Counted from the first letter of the stretch, positions 36,700 through 45,574 are shown. The stretch is 64,000 bases of DNA from Actinomycetospora sp. NBRC 106378 (GCF_030269685.1 NZ_BSTT01000003.1:310001-374000); one strand, 5' to 3'. Notes: generated by a model from the letters alone, not told the origin. Translations and numbers: made by a program.

Positions 36700-36939
36700 G
36701 TGCTCGTTCTGGCGGGCAACGACGTGATCCGTCCGACCCGGCCGTGGGTGCTCGGGATCGCGATCCGGTCGGACGATCCGGAGGACCTCCTCGCCGTACC
36801 GCTCGGTGACGGGCGATTCGCCTACGCGGGCGATCTCGGTCGGCTGTACCGCGCGTGGTTCGGGCGACGGGCCGGTCGAGTGGACCCGTTGACCCTCACC
36901 CGGATCGACACCGTGCTGCGCGTCGCCCTCGACCTCTGA
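36700..36939 (+). CDS. MazF/PemK-like toxin, short form
   Basis: 79 residues from GTG 36700. The C-terminal RRAGRVDPLTLTRIDTVLRVA matches the last helix of MazF/PemK mRNA interferases, and the middle (LLAVPLGDGRFAY) fits their beta barrel. About 25-30 residues shorter than typical MazF, lacking the usual N-terminal G-D-I/V-strand, so it may be truncated or a divergent subfamily. Ends 1 bp from the convergent PTS gene. Confidence 0.6.
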   Translation: MLVLAGNDVIRPTRPWVLGIAIRSDDPEDLLAVPLGDGRFAYAGDLGRLYRAWFGRRAGRVDPLTLTRIDTVLRVALDL

Positions 36940-36940
36940 G

Positions 36941-37390
36941 TCACTCCGGCGCGACCTCGAGCAGCGGATCACCTGGCGTGACCACACCCGACGGGAGGAC
37001 CGAGACGCGCGACGGGTCGACGTCGAGAGCGACGACGGGGCAGACGGCCGAGAGCCCGCGGGCGCGGACGTCGGCGGGGGACCAGCGCACGACGGGATCG
37101 CCGGCCGACACCACGTCGCCCTCCGCGCGCAGCACCTCGAACCCCTCGCCCCGCAGGCCGACCGTGTCGATGCCGAGATGCACCAGCACGCCGAGCCCGT
37201 CCACCGTGACGAGCGCGAACGCGTGCGGGTGCAGCTTGACGAGGGTTCCCGGGGCGGGCGCGCACACCACGACGGCGTCGACCGCGGGCTCGATCGCGGC
37301 GCCCGGGCCGACCATCCCGCCGGCGAACACGACGTCGGGAACGGCGTCCAGACCGACGACCGTCCCGGCGAGGGGAGCGGCGACGATCAC
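36941..37390 (-). CDS. PTS glucose-type EIIA
   Basis: 149 residues from GTG 37390 (TTG at 37402 overlapping the upstream stop is an alternative). Crr-like EIIA fold: ends of strands APLAGTVVGL and HPHAFALVTVDG, and the phosphorylated His in VHLGIDTVG. It receives phosphate from HPr and passes it to EIIB, encoded 8 bp upstream. Divergent from EIIC. Confidence 0.88.
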   Translation of the reverse strand: MIVAAPLAGTVVGLDAVPDVVFAGGMVGPGAAIEPAVDAVVVCAPAPGTLVKLHPHAFALVTVDGLGVLVHLGIDTVGLRGEGFEVLRAEGDVVSAGDPVVRWSPADVRARGLSAVCPVVALDVDPSRVSVLPSGVVTPGDPLLEVAPE

Positions 37391-37398
37391 CGCCCGGC

Positions 37399-37650
37399 TC
37401 AACTCCCCGTCGCTCCGCTCGCCTCGAGCAGGTCGTGCACCTCGTCGGCGATCACGTCGGCCTGCGGCCCGACGACCACCTGCACGACGCTGCCCTGCAC
37501 CACGACGCCCGACGCCCCGAGCGCCTTCAGGGCCGCCGCGTCGACGAGGGCGGGGTCGCGGACCTCGGTGCGCAGGCGCGTGATGCAGGCCTCGAGGTCG
37601 TCGATGTTCGTCGCACCGCCCAGACCGGCCACGATCGCCGCTGCGTCCAT
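37399..37650 (-). CDS. PTS glucose/GlcNAc-type EIIB
   Basis: 83 residues from ATG 37650. NIDDLEACITRLRTEV carries the phosphorylated Cys. C-terminal EIIB helices (GPQADVIADEVHDLLEA). Separate EIIB and EIIA genes divergent from EIIC, rather than one fused protein, is the arrangement known for actinomycete GlcNAc PTS genes. Confidence 0.88.
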   Translation of the reverse strand: MDAAAIVAGLGGATNIDDLEACITRLRTEVRDPALVDAAALKALGASGVVVQGSVVQVVVGPQADVIADEVHDLLEASGATGS

Positions 37651-37677
37651 ACCCCGCACCCTTCTCCGACACCGGGT

Positions 37678-37694
37678 CGTTGCTTCCTGCAACG
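37678..37694. promoter_or_regulatory. Inverted repeat in the PTS divergent promoter region
   Basis: CGTTGC-TTCCT-GCAACG, perfect 6-bp arms, between the EIIB and EIIC starts. It is a candidate operator for a regulator controlling both directions. No regulator gene is adjacent. Confidence 0.4.
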
Positions 37695-37723
37695 TCCGCC
37701 GCACGGTACTGGAGGGGGGCCCG

Positions 37724-38965
37724 ATGACCGCGACCACCGAGACGCCGTCCCGGGGAGCACGGGGGCTGGCGGGGCTGCAGCGGCTCGGCCGCAGCCTCAT
37801 GCTGCCGATCGCCGCCCTGCCGGCCGCGGGCCTGCTGCAGCGCCTCGGGCAGGACGACCTGCTGGGCGGCGTCGCCGCGTTCAAGAACGTGGCGACGGTG
37901 CTGACCGGTGCGGGCGGCGCCCTGTTCGACAACCTGCCGCTCATCTTCGCCGTCGGCATCGCCATCGGGTGGGCCCGCCGCTCCGACGGGTCCACGGCAC
38001 TGGCCGCGGTCGTCGGCTACCTCGTGCTCGCGGGCGTGTTCACCGCCCTCAGCCCGGTCCTGCTCCCCGGTCGGCTGGACTCGAAGGGCGAGCAGGCCAC
38101 GATCGACTACGGGGTCCTGGGTGGGATCCTCGTCGGGCTGGTCGCCGCCGTGCTCTGGCAGCGCTACCACCGCATCAAGCTGCCGACCTACCTCGCCTTC
38201 TTCGGCGGCCGGCGCTTCGTCCCGATCGTCACCGCGCTGGTCTCGATGCTGCTCGCGGTGGTGCTGGCGCTGCTCTTCCCGCTGTTCAACGCGGGGCTGA
38301 CGGCGCTGGGCAACGCCGTCGCGGCGAACGCGGTGGTCGGCGGCGGCATCTTCGGCGCCGCGAACCGCCTCCTCATCCCGCTCGGCCTGCACCACGTCCT
38401 GAACTCGGTCGTCTGGTTCGTGCTGGGCGACTACGACGGCGCCCACGGCGACATCGCGCGCTTCTTCGCCGGCGACCCGACGGCCGGGACGTTCATGACC
38501 GGCTTCTTCCCCATCATGATGTTCGCGCTGCCCGCGGCCGCCCTCGCGATCTGGCACGAGGCGCGCCCGGAGCAGCGCAAGGTCGTCGGCGGGATCATGG
38601 CCTCGGTCGCGCTGACGTCGTTCCTCACCGGGATCACCGAGCCGCTCGAGTACGCCTTCGTCTACGTCGCCTGGCCGCTCTACGTGGTGCACGCCGTGCT
38701 GACCGGCACCTCGCTGGCGTTGTGCAACGCGCTCGGCATCCACGACGGGTTCACCTTCTCCGCCGGCGCGATCGACTACGTCATCAACGTCGGGCAGGCC
38801 ACCCGGCCGTTGTGGCTGATCCCGATCGGCCTGGGCTACGCGGTCGTCTACTACGTCGTCTTCCGCGTGGTGATCCGACGGTTCGACCTGCGCACGCCGG
38901 GTCGCGAGCAGGAGGGGGAGGCGTCGGTGAGCGCCGATCCCACGCGCGACCCGTCGTCGGGATAG
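37724..38965 (+). CDS. PTS glucose/N-acetylglucosamine EIIC
   Basis: 413 residues from ATG 37724, with GGAGGGG upstream. Polytopic EIIC with LQRLGRSLMLPIAALPAAGL start, LPTYLAFFGGRRFVPI, and the substrate-site ITEPLEYAFVYVAWPLY. LHHVLNSVVWF fits the GlcNAc/glucose branch. C-terminus ends after the membrane domain, so EIIB is only the separate gene. The frame upstream is rejected because it covers EIIB/EIIA on the other strand. Confidence 0.88.
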   Translation: MTATTETPSRGARGLAGLQRLGRSLMLPIAALPAAGLLQRLGQDDLLGGVAAFKNVATVLTGAGGALFDNLPLIFAVGIAIGWARRSDGSTALAAVVGYLVLAGVFTALSPVLLPGRLDSKGEQATIDYGVLGGILVGLVAAVLWQRYHRIKLPTYLAFFGGRRFVPIVTALVSMLLAVVLALLFPLFNAGLTALGNAVAANAVVGGGIFGAANRLLIPLGLHHVLNSVVWFVLGDYDGAHGDIARFFAGDPTAGTFMTGFFPIMMFALPAAALAIWHEARPEQRKVVGGIMASVALTSFLTGITEPLEYAFVYVAWPLYVVHAVLTGTSLALCNALGIHDGFTFSAGAIDYVINVGQATRPLWLIPIGLGYAVVYYVVFRVVIRRFDLRTPGREQEGEASVSADPTRDPSSG

Positions 38966-39033
38966 CTGTCGGGGGGTCCGTTTATCGTGGAAGTCGACCA
39001 CGTCGGTGAGCCACGAGAGGACGCAGGGAAGCG

Positions 39034-40962
39034 ATGACCGAGACGATCGAGTTCCAGGCCGAGGCCCGTCAGCTGCTGCAGCTGATGATCCACTCGATCT
39101 ACTCCGACAAGGACGTGTTCCTGCGGGAGTTGATCTCCAACGCGTCCGACGCGCTGGACAAGCTGCGCATGGAGTCCTACCGGGACAAGGACCTCGGGGT
39201 CGACACCACGGACCTGCACGTCGAGCTGCGCACCGACGCGGCGGCGCGCACGCTCACGATCACCGACAACGGGATCGGGATGAGCCGCGACGACGTCGTG
39301 AACCTCATCGGCACGATCGCGCGCTCGGGCACCGCCGAGACGCTGTCGAAGCTGCGCGAGGCCCAGGCGTCGGGCAGCGAGGAGGCCACGGCCGAGCTCA
39401 TCGGACAGTTCGGCATCGGCTTCTACTCCAGCTTCATGGTGGCCGACCGGGTGGAGATGACCACCCGGCGGGCCGGCACCGACGGCGGCGTCCACTGGGA
39501 GTCCGCGGGTGAGGGCACGTACGAACTCTCCGAGGTGGCCGACGCGCCGCAGGGCACGAGCATCACCGTGCACCTCAAGGCGGAGGACGCCGAGGACAAC
39601 CTGCACGACTACGCCGACCCGTCGGTCGTGCGCCGCATCGTGAAGCGGTACTCGGACTTCATCACCTGGCCGATCCTGCTCGACCCGAGCGGTGTCACGG
39701 ACACCGTCGTGGAGGGCGCGGAGGAGGACACCGAGGAGTCCGCGCCCGACACCTCGAACGAGCCGATCAACTCGCGCAAGGCGCTGTGGGCCCGCCCGCG
39801 TTCCGAGGTGAGCGACGAGGAGTACGCCGAGTTCTACCGCCACGTCTCGCACGACTGGCAGGAGCCGCTCGAGACGATGCGGTTCACCGGCGAGGGCACG
39901 TTCGAGTACCAGGCGCTGCTGTTCCTGCCCGCCCACGCGCCGATGGACCTGTACTACCGCGACGCCAAGCGCGGGGTGCAGCTCTACGTCAAGCGCGTCT
40001 TCGTCATGGAGGACTGCGAGGTGCTCGTCCCCGAGTACCTGCGGTTCGTCAAGGGCGTCGTCGACGCGCAGGACCTCTCGCTGAACGTCTCCCGCGAGAT
40101 CCTCCAGCAGGACCGCCAGATCCAGCTGATCCGCAAGCGCCTCGTGAAGCGGGTGCTGCAGACGATCACGGCGTTGCGCGGCGAGAACGCCGAGAAGTAC
40201 GAGACGTTCTGGCGCGAGTGCGGGCGGGCGCTCAAGGAGGGGCTGCTCTCCGACCAGGACAACACGCAGGCGATCCTCGAGGCGTCCAGCTTCGCCTCGA
40301 CGCACGACCCGGAGCGGCTCACGACGCTCGCCGACTACGTCGCACGGATGCCCGAGGGCCAGGAGTCGATCTACTACGTCACCGGGGAGAACCGGGCGGC
40401 CGTGGAGAACTCTCCGCACATCGAGGCGTTCCGCGCCAAGGGCTACGAGGTCCTGCTGCTGACCGACCAGGTCGACGAGGTGTGGGTCGGGATGGTCCCG
40501 TCCTACGGCAGCGGCGAGGACGCGAAGCCGTTCGCCTCGATCGCGCAGGGCGACGTCGACCTCTCCGACGACGCGGAGAAGCCCGAGGGCTTCGACGACC
40601 TGCTCACCTGGATGACCACGACGCTCGCCGACGACGTCTCCGAGGTCCGGCTCTCCACCCGCCTGACGACCAGCCCGGCCTGCCTGGTGGGCGAGGTCGG
40701 CGGCCTCCCGCCGCAGCTCGAGCAGATGATGCGCTCGATGGGGCAGGAGATCCCGGTCCAGAAGCGGGCCCTGGAGCTCAACCCGAAGCACCCCCTGGTG
40801 GAGAACCTCCGCACGGCGCACGCGGCGAAGCCCGACGACGCCGGGATCGCCGAGACCGCGTCGCTGCTCCACGACATGGCGCTGCTCGCCGAGGGCGGAG
40901 AGCTCAAGGAGCCGTCCGCCTTCGTCGGGAAGCTCGCGCAGCGGCTCGCCGCCACCCTGTGA
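39034..40962 (+). CDS. htpG: Hsp90-family chaperone HtpG
   Basis: 642 residues. N-terminal ATPase: LRELISNASDALDKLR, DNGIGM and GQFGIGFYSSFMVADRVE. Middle domain LPAHAPMDLYYRDAKRGVQ (given in part) with LSLNVSREILQQ carrying the catalytic Arg. C-terminal dimer domain. Length is normal. TATCGT (38983-38988) lies about 45 bp upstream and GGGAAGCG precedes the ATG. No CIRCE or HAIR-type repeat recognised. Confidence 0.94.
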   Translation: MTETIEFQAEARQLLQLMIHSIYSDKDVFLRELISNASDALDKLRMESYRDKDLGVDTTDLHVELRTDAAARTLTITDNGIGMSRDDVVNLIGTIARSGTAETLSKLREAQASGSEEATAELIGQFGIGFYSSFMVADRVEMTTRRAGTDGGVHWESAGEGTYELSEVADAPQGTSITVHLKAEDAEDNLHDYADPSVVRRIVKRYSDFITWPILLDPSGVTDTVVEGAEEDTEESAPDTSNEPINSRKALWARPRSEVSDEEYAEFYRHVSHDWQEPLETMRFTGEGTFEYQALLFLPAHAPMDLYYRDAKRGVQLYVKRVFVMEDCEVLVPEYLRFVKGVVDAQDLSLNVSREILQQDRQIQLIRKRLVKRVLQTITALRGENAEKYETFWRECGRALKEGLLSDQDNTQAILEASSFASTHDPERLTTLADYVARMPEGQESIYYVTGENRAAVENSPHIEAFRAKGYEVLLLTDQVDEVWVGMVPSYGSGEDAKPFASIAQGDVDLSDDAEKPEGFDDLLTWMTTTLADDVSEVRLSTRLTTSPACLVGEVGGLPPQLEQMMRSMGQEIPVQKRALELNPKHPLVENLRTAHAAKPDDAGIAETASLLHDMALLAEGGELKEPSAFVGKLAQRLAATL

Positions 40963-40990
40963 CGGAATAGCCGACCGATCCGACGAGTTG

Positions 40991-41010
40991 GTCGTTGAAC
41001 TTGCAACGAC
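40991..41010. promoter_or_regulatory. Inverted repeat upstream of the LLM oxidoreductase
   Basis: GTCGTTGAACTTGCAACGAC, perfect 7-bp arms around a 6-nt centre, 14 bp before the start codon and just upstream of the GGGAGG ribosome site. Size and AT-rich centre fit a MarR- or TetR-type operator; no such regulator gene lies in the neighbourhood. Confidence 0.45.
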
Positions 41011-41024
41011 TTGGGAGGTAAGCC

Positions 41025-42050
41025 GTGCACGTCGGCGTCGACAGCTTCGTCGCGAAGGTCACCGATCCGGACACCGAGCACGTGGTGGGTCCGGTCGAGC
41101 GCTTCGCCCACCTGCTGGAGGAGATCGAGACCGCCGACCGGGCGGGCCTGTACTCCTACGGCATCGGGGAGCACCACCGCAGCGAGTACTACGACGCCGC
41201 GCCCGCCGTGATCCTCGCGGCGGCCGCGGCGCGCACGCAGCAGATCCACCTGCGGTCCGCGGTCACGGTGCTCTCCGCCGCCGACCCGGTCCGGGTCTGG
41301 CAGGAGTACGCGACGGTCGACCTGATCTCGGGCGGACGGGTGGAGCTGGTCGTCGGGCGCGGGTCGTTCACCGAGGCGTTCCCGCTCTTCGGGCTGCCCT
41401 TCTCCGACTACGACGAGCTCTTCACCTCGAAGCTCGACCTGCTGCTGCAGATCCGCGACCACGAGCGGGTCACCTGGTCCGGGCCGCACCGCCCGGCGCT
41501 GAAGGACCAGCCGGTGTACCCGCGGCCGGCGCAGGACCCGTTCCCGATCTGGGTGGGCGTCGGTGGCTCGCCCGAGTCGTTCTACCGCGCCGGCGCGCTG
41601 GGGCTGCCGCTGATGATCGCGATCATCGGTGGCGCGCCCGCGCAGTTCGCGCCGCTGGTCGACCTGTACCGCCGGGCAGGCGCGGAGGCCGGGCACTCGC
41701 CCGAGCAGCTGAAGGTCGGGCTGCACTGCTTCGGCTTCCTCGGCGACGACGTCGCCCAGGCGACGAACGCCTTCTACCCGGGCTGGGAGGCGATGTTCAC
41801 GACGATCGCCCGCGAGCGCGGAGGCATGCCGCCCTCGCGACGCCAGTTCGACGCCACCCGCGGCCCCGACGGCGCGTACTTCATCGGCGACCCGGACATG
41901 ATCGTCGAGAAGGCGACCCGGGTGGCCGAGCAGCTCGGCGGGGTCGACCGCATCAACCTGCAGATGACGAACCCGCGGCTGCGCCACGCGGACCTGCTGC
42001 ACTCCATCGAGCTGCTGGGGGAGGCCGCCCCGAAGCTGGCCGACGTGTAG
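41025..42050 (+). CDS. LLM-class flavin-dependent oxidoreductase
   Basis: 341 residues from GTG 41025. Luciferase-like TIM barrel: GIGEHHRSEYY, SAVTVLSAADPVRVWQEYAT and LVVGRGSFTEAFPLFG match the LLM_2I7G-type group of flavin monooxygenases. Substrate unknown. A perfect inverted repeat immediately upstream suggests tight transcriptional control. Confidence 0.85.
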   Translation: MHVGVDSFVAKVTDPDTEHVVGPVERFAHLLEEIETADRAGLYSYGIGEHHRSEYYDAAPAVILAAAAARTQQIHLRSAVTVLSAADPVRVWQEYATVDLISGGRVELVVGRGSFTEAFPLFGLPFSDYDELFTSKLDLLLQIRDHERVTWSGPHRPALKDQPVYPRPAQDPFPIWVGVGGSPESFYRAGALGLPLMIAIIGGAPAQFAPLVDLYRRAGAEAGHSPEQLKVGLHCFGFLGDDVAQATNAFYPGWEAMFTTIARERGGMPPSRRQFDATRGPDGAYFIGDPDMIVEKATRVAEQLGGVDRINLQMTNPRLRHADLLHSIELLGEAAPKLADV

Positions 42051-42089
42051 GCGAACCGGGGGACGATCGGCCGCGTCGGAAGGAGTGTG

Positions 42090-42217
42090 ATGACCGGTCC
42101 GACGTGGCCCGGTCACCTCCTGAGCCTCGACGAGTGGGCGGCCCTCCCGTGGCCGAGCACCGCGGGACCGCGCCCCTGCAGCTCGGCGTGACGCTGGACC
42201 TCGACGCGCTCGGCTGA
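42090..42217 (+). pseudogene. Internally deleted Uma2-family gene remnant
   Basis: A good ribosome site (GGAAGGAG) precedes ATG 42090, and MTGPTWPGHLLSLDEWAALP matches the N-terminus of actinobacterial Uma2/DUF820 endonuclease-fold proteins. The frame then stops at 42191 region. In another frame the last residues LGVTLDLDALG (ending at 42217) match the usual Uma2 C-terminus. The central ~400 bp carrying the nuclease residues is missing, so this is a decayed gene. Confidence 0.6.
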
Positions 42218-42304
42218 GACCCGCGCGGCTCACGAGGGGGACACCAGGCATCCCGGGCACGCCCGGACCCTGCCTGACGCCACCCTCGCGCGATCCCGGA
42301 CCGG

Positions 42305-42351
42305 GCGAAGGGCCCCTTCCGTCGGACGGACCGACCGGAGGGGCCCTTCGC
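42305..42351. terminator. Extended hairpin before the tct operon 3' end
   Basis: GCGAAGGGCCCC (42305-42316) pairs with GGGGCCCTTCGC (42340-42351), with a further imperfect inner stem. It lies between the Uma2 remnant and the convergent tctA stop. The 42218-42361 stretch holds nothing else apart from another possible stem at GGCATCCCGGGCACGCCCGG. Confidence 0.65.
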
Positions 42352-42361
42352 TCGGGACGGG

Positions 42362-43870
42362 TCAGACCAGCTCGTCCTCCCGCTCCGGAGCGGCGGCCGC
42401 ACCACGGCGGCGCAGCACCAGCGGGACCACGAACAGCAGGGCGATCACCGCGTACACCGTGATCGACAGGGGTGTGGAGACCAGCGTCGTCACGTCGCCG
42501 TCGGCGATCTGCAGCGCCCGGCGGAGCTGGAGCTCGGCGTCGGGACCGAGGATGACCCCGATGATCGCCGGCAGGACGGGCAGCCCGAAGCGGCGCATGA
42601 GAAAGCCGATCCCGCCGATGGCCAGCAGCACCACCAGGTCGATCGGGGAGCCCGACACGGCGTAGGCCCCGACGCAGGCGAAGAACAGGATGCCGGCGTA
42701 GAGATACGGCCGCGGGACGCGCAGCAGCTTCGCCCACATCGGCGCGAGCGGCAGGTTCAGCGCGAGCAGCATGATCAGGCCGACGAACAGGCTCGCGATC
42801 AGCGTCCACACCAGGGCCGGCTCCCGCTCGAAGAGCAGCGGGCCGGGCTGGATGCCGAACTGCTGGAAGGCGGCGAGCATGATCGCGGCGATCGCGGTCG
42901 TCGGGAGCCCCAGCGTGAGCATCGTGGCGAGCGTGCCCGCCGACGACGCCGAGGCCGCCGACTCCGGGGCGGCGAGACCCTCGATCGCGCCCTTCCCGAA
43001 GTTCTTCCGGTTCCTCGAGAGCCGACGCTCGGTCACGTAGGCCATGAACGTCGACATCTCGGCTCCGCCGGCCGGGATCGAGCCGAACGTGAACCCGATG
43101 AACGGGCCGCGCAGCCACGGCTTCCACGCCCGGCGCACGTCGTCCCGGGAGAGCCACGGACGCCCGACCGGGATGACCTCGGTCGGCTTGCGCCGCAGGT
43201 GGGCGGCCACCCACAGCGCCTCGCCGACCGCGAAGAGCCCGACGGCCACGATGACGACGTCGATGCCGTCCGCGAGCTGCGGGACGCCGAACGTCATGCG
43301 TGGCTGACCGGAGATGGGGTCGAGCCCGACCAGGCCGATCGTCAGTCCGAGCACCAGCGCCGCGAAGCCCCGGACGCGGGACGCCCCGAGGACGCCGGTG
43401 ACGGCGACGAACGCGAGCACCATGATCGCGAAGTAGTCGGGCGCCCCGATGTCGACCGCGACGGAGGCGATCAGCGGCGCGACGAGCACGAGGCCGGCCA
43501 CTCCGACCATGCCCCCGACGAAGTGCCCGATCGCCGCGGTGGCGAGCGCCTGGGCCCCGCGGCCCTGCTTGGCCATGGGGTTGCCCTCGATCGCCGCCAT
43601 CACCGAGGCGCTCTCGCCCGGGGTGTTGAGCAGGATCGAGGTGGTCGAGCCACCGAACATCGCCCCGAAGTAGATGCCGGCGAACATGATGAACGCGCCG
43701 GTCGGCTCGAAGGCGTAGGTGACGGGCAGCAGCAGGGCGACGGCCATGGCGGGGCCGATGCCGGGGAGGACCCCGATCGCGGTGCCGAGCAGGACGCCGA
43801 TCGCGGCGAAGAGCAGGTGGGTCGGGGTCAGCGCGTTGGCGAACCCGTCGAGCAGGCCGAAGTCGTTCAC
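42362..43870 (-). CDS. tctA: Tripartite tricarboxylate transporter large permease TctA
   Basis: 502 residues from GTG 43870. About 12 hydrophobic helices. Signatures: GTAIGVLPGIGPAMAVALLL, FAGIYFGAMFGGSTTSILLN, and NTPGESASVMAAIEGNPMAK. Third gene of tctC-tctB-tctA on this strand, overlapping tctB by 4 nt. Imports citrate, other tri/dicarboxylates or aromatic acids with the periplasmic protein TctC. No two-component tctDE pair nearby. Confidence 0.92.
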   Translation of the reverse strand: MNDFGLLDGFANALTPTHLLFAAIGVLLGTAIGVLPGIGPAMAVALLLPVTYAFEPTGAFIMFAGIYFGAMFGGSTTSILLNTPGESASVMAAIEGNPMAKQGRGAQALATAAIGHFVGGMVGVAGLVLVAPLIASVAVDIGAPDYFAIMVLAFVAVTGVLGASRVRGFAALVLGLTIGLVGLDPISGQPRMTFGVPQLADGIDVVIVAVGLFAVGEALWVAAHLRRKPTEVIPVGRPWLSRDDVRRAWKPWLRGPFIGFTFGSIPAGGAEMSTFMAYVTERRLSRNRKNFGKGAIEGLAAPESAASASSAGTLATMLTLGLPTTAIAAIMLAAFQQFGIQPGPLLFEREPALVWTLIASLFVGLIMLLALNLPLAPMWAKLLRVPRPYLYAGILFFACVGAYAVSGSPIDLVVLLAIGGIGFLMRRFGLPVLPAIIGVILGPDAELQLRRALQIADGDVTTLVSTPLSITVYAVIALLFVVPLVLRRRGAAAAPEREDELV

Positions 43871-44391
43871 CCCAGCACCCCCATGAGCGGACCGCCGGGG
43901 AGGTCGACGCCCAGCAGGCCGTCGAACACCACCCAGGTGACCAGCGAGACGGTCGCGGCCACCGCCAGGTCGACCTCGAGCCGCCGCGAGCCCAGGGCGT
44001 ACGCGGCGCCCGCGAACAGCACCGTGCCCGCGATCGGCCAGCCGAGGACCGGGATGAGGAGCGCGGTCGCGATCAGGACGCCGGCGAGCATCCCGACCGT
44101 ACGCAGGTCCATCGGCGTGTCGAGGTCGACGTCCTCGCCCGCCTCCGCCTCGCCGTGCCCACCGCGCAGGACGTCGACGGCGAGCAGCGCCGAGAGCACG
44201 AGCAGCGCCGCGCTGAGCACGAGCGGGACGACGCCCGGCCCGATCGGGTCGGAGCCCGACCCCGCGGCCAGCGTGCCCTCCGCGACCGTGTCGACGGCCA
44301 CGAGCACCCCGACGGCCCCCAGCAGGCCCGCGATGCCCAGTTCGGCATGCTCGGACCACCAGCTCCGCCGTACCGCCACTCCCGTGGTCAT
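43867..44391 (-). CDS. tctB: Tripartite tricarboxylate transporter small permease TctB
   Basis: 174 residues with four hydrophobic helices (about 18-36, 50-70, 95-115, 130-165), the size and layout of TctB. SDPIGPGVVPLVLSAALLVL is the family-type second helix. Overlaps tctC by 4 nt and tctA by 4 nt. Confidence 0.85.
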   Translation of the reverse strand: MTTGVAVRRSWWSEHAELGIAGLLGAVGVLVAVDTVAEGTLAAGSGSDPIGPGVVPLVLSAALLVLSALLAVDVLRGGHGEAEAGEDVDLDTPMDLRTVGMLAGVLIATALLIPVLGWPIAGTVLFAGAAYALGSRRLEVDLAVAATVSLVTWVVFDGLLGVDLPGGPLMGVLG

Positions 44392-45437
44392 GCCAACCCC
44401 AGTTCCCGCAGGACCCCTGCGACCCGCTCGTCCTCCGCTGCGAGGAACGCGCCGAAGGCGTCCCCGGGCAGGTAGGCGTCCTGCCAGTCGTTGCGCTCGA
44501 GCTGCTCACGCCACTCCGGGCTCGCGTGCAGCGCGTCCACGGCGGCCACGAGCTCGTCGCGCTCGGCCCCCGGGAGCCCCGGCGGCGCGACGATGCCGCG
44601 CCAGTTGGTGAACTCGACGTCGACGCCGGCCTCGCGCAGCGTCGGGGCGTCCAGCCCCGGCACCCGCTGACCCGCCGTCACGGCGAGCACCCGCAGGTCG
44701 CCCGAGGCGATCTGGTCGGCGAACTCGCCGAGGCCGCTCACCCCGAGCCCGACCTTCCCGCCGAGCACCGCGGCGAGCAGGTCGCCGCCGCCGTCGTAGG
44801 GGACGTAGTTGACCGACCGCGGGTCGATGCCGGCCGCCTTCGCCGTGAGCATCGGCGCGAGGTGGTCCGGCCCGCCCGGCGACGAGCCGCCGCCGACCGG
44901 CAGGGCGCCCGGGTTCGCCCGCCAGGCCGCGACGAGCTGCGAGAGGTCCCGGAACGGCGAGTCCGTCGGCACCACCAGGATCTCGGTCTCCTGCGTGAGC
45001 CGGGCGATCGGCGTCGTCTGCCGCAGCGTCACGGGGGAGTCGTTGGAGTAGACGCTGCCGACGACGCCGAGCCCCATCGACATGAGCTGGCGGCCGTCGC
45101 CCTCGGCGTTGACCAGCCGGCGCAGTCCGACCGTGCCGCCCGCGCCGGGCAGGTTGAACACCTCCACCGCGCCCGTCACGCCCGCCTCCTCGGCGGCGCT
45201 CGCGGCGGCGCGGGCGGTCACGTCGTACCCCCCGCCCGGGCTGTTGGGCACCATGACCCGCAGGCCCTTCAGCTGACTGCCGTCCCCGCCGCCCGAGAAC
45301 GCCCCGACGGCCGGCGGCACGAGCAGCAGGGCCGCGGCGACTGCGAGGAGGGTCGCGAGGGTGCTCGCGCGGCGCGACCGACCGGGCGGCGGCGGGATGA
45401 CATCGGTCGGCGGCGGATCGGTGGTGGTGGACGACAC
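44388..45437 (-). CDS. tctC: Tripartite tricarboxylate transporter substrate-binding protein TctC
   Basis: 349 residues from GTG 45437 (AGGAG 6 nt upstream). N-terminal signal anchor (about 26-48), then the TctC/Bug fold: GLRVMVPNSPGGGYDVTARA, NLPGAGGTVGLRRL, and VPYDGGGDLLAAVLGGKVGL. Extracellular or membrane-anchored ligand-binding component. First gene of the operon. Confidence 0.9.
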   Translation of the reverse strand: MSSTTTDPPPTDVIPPPPGRSRRASTLATLLAVAAALLLVPPAVGAFSGGGDGSQLKGLRVMVPNSPGGGYDVTARAAASAAEEAGVTGAVEVFNLPGAGGTVGLRRLVNAEGDGRQLMSMGLGVVGSVYSNDSPVTLRQTTPIARLTQETEILVVPTDSPFRDLSQLVAAWRANPGALPVGGGSSPGGPDHLAPMLTAKAAGIDPRSVNYVPYDGGGDLLAAVLGGKVGLGVSGLGEFADQIASGDLRVLAVTAGQRVPGLDAPTLREAGVDVEFTNWRGIVAPPGLPGAERDELVAAVDALHASPEWREQLERNDWQDAYLPGDAFGAFLAAEDERVAGVLRELGLA

Positions 45438-45574
45438 GGGCGCTCCTGGCACGTCTGTGAGCTGGATCGCTCGACAGGGTGCGGTGCCGGTCACCGGCGC
45501 CGACAGCATCCGGGCGTAGCGGACGTTGTGTTCGTTGTGGTCGCGACGGCCCCGCCGTGTGATCAGATGAGGGC

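Noticed and set aside
36941-39001. 686-residue minus frame containing EIIA
   Set aside because: Only the last 149 codons encode EIIA; the rest is antisense to EIIC and htpG leader.
38961-39033. CIRCE or HAIR operator before htpG
   Set aside because: Only a 5-bp CGTGG/CCACG inverted pair is visible, far short of those operators.
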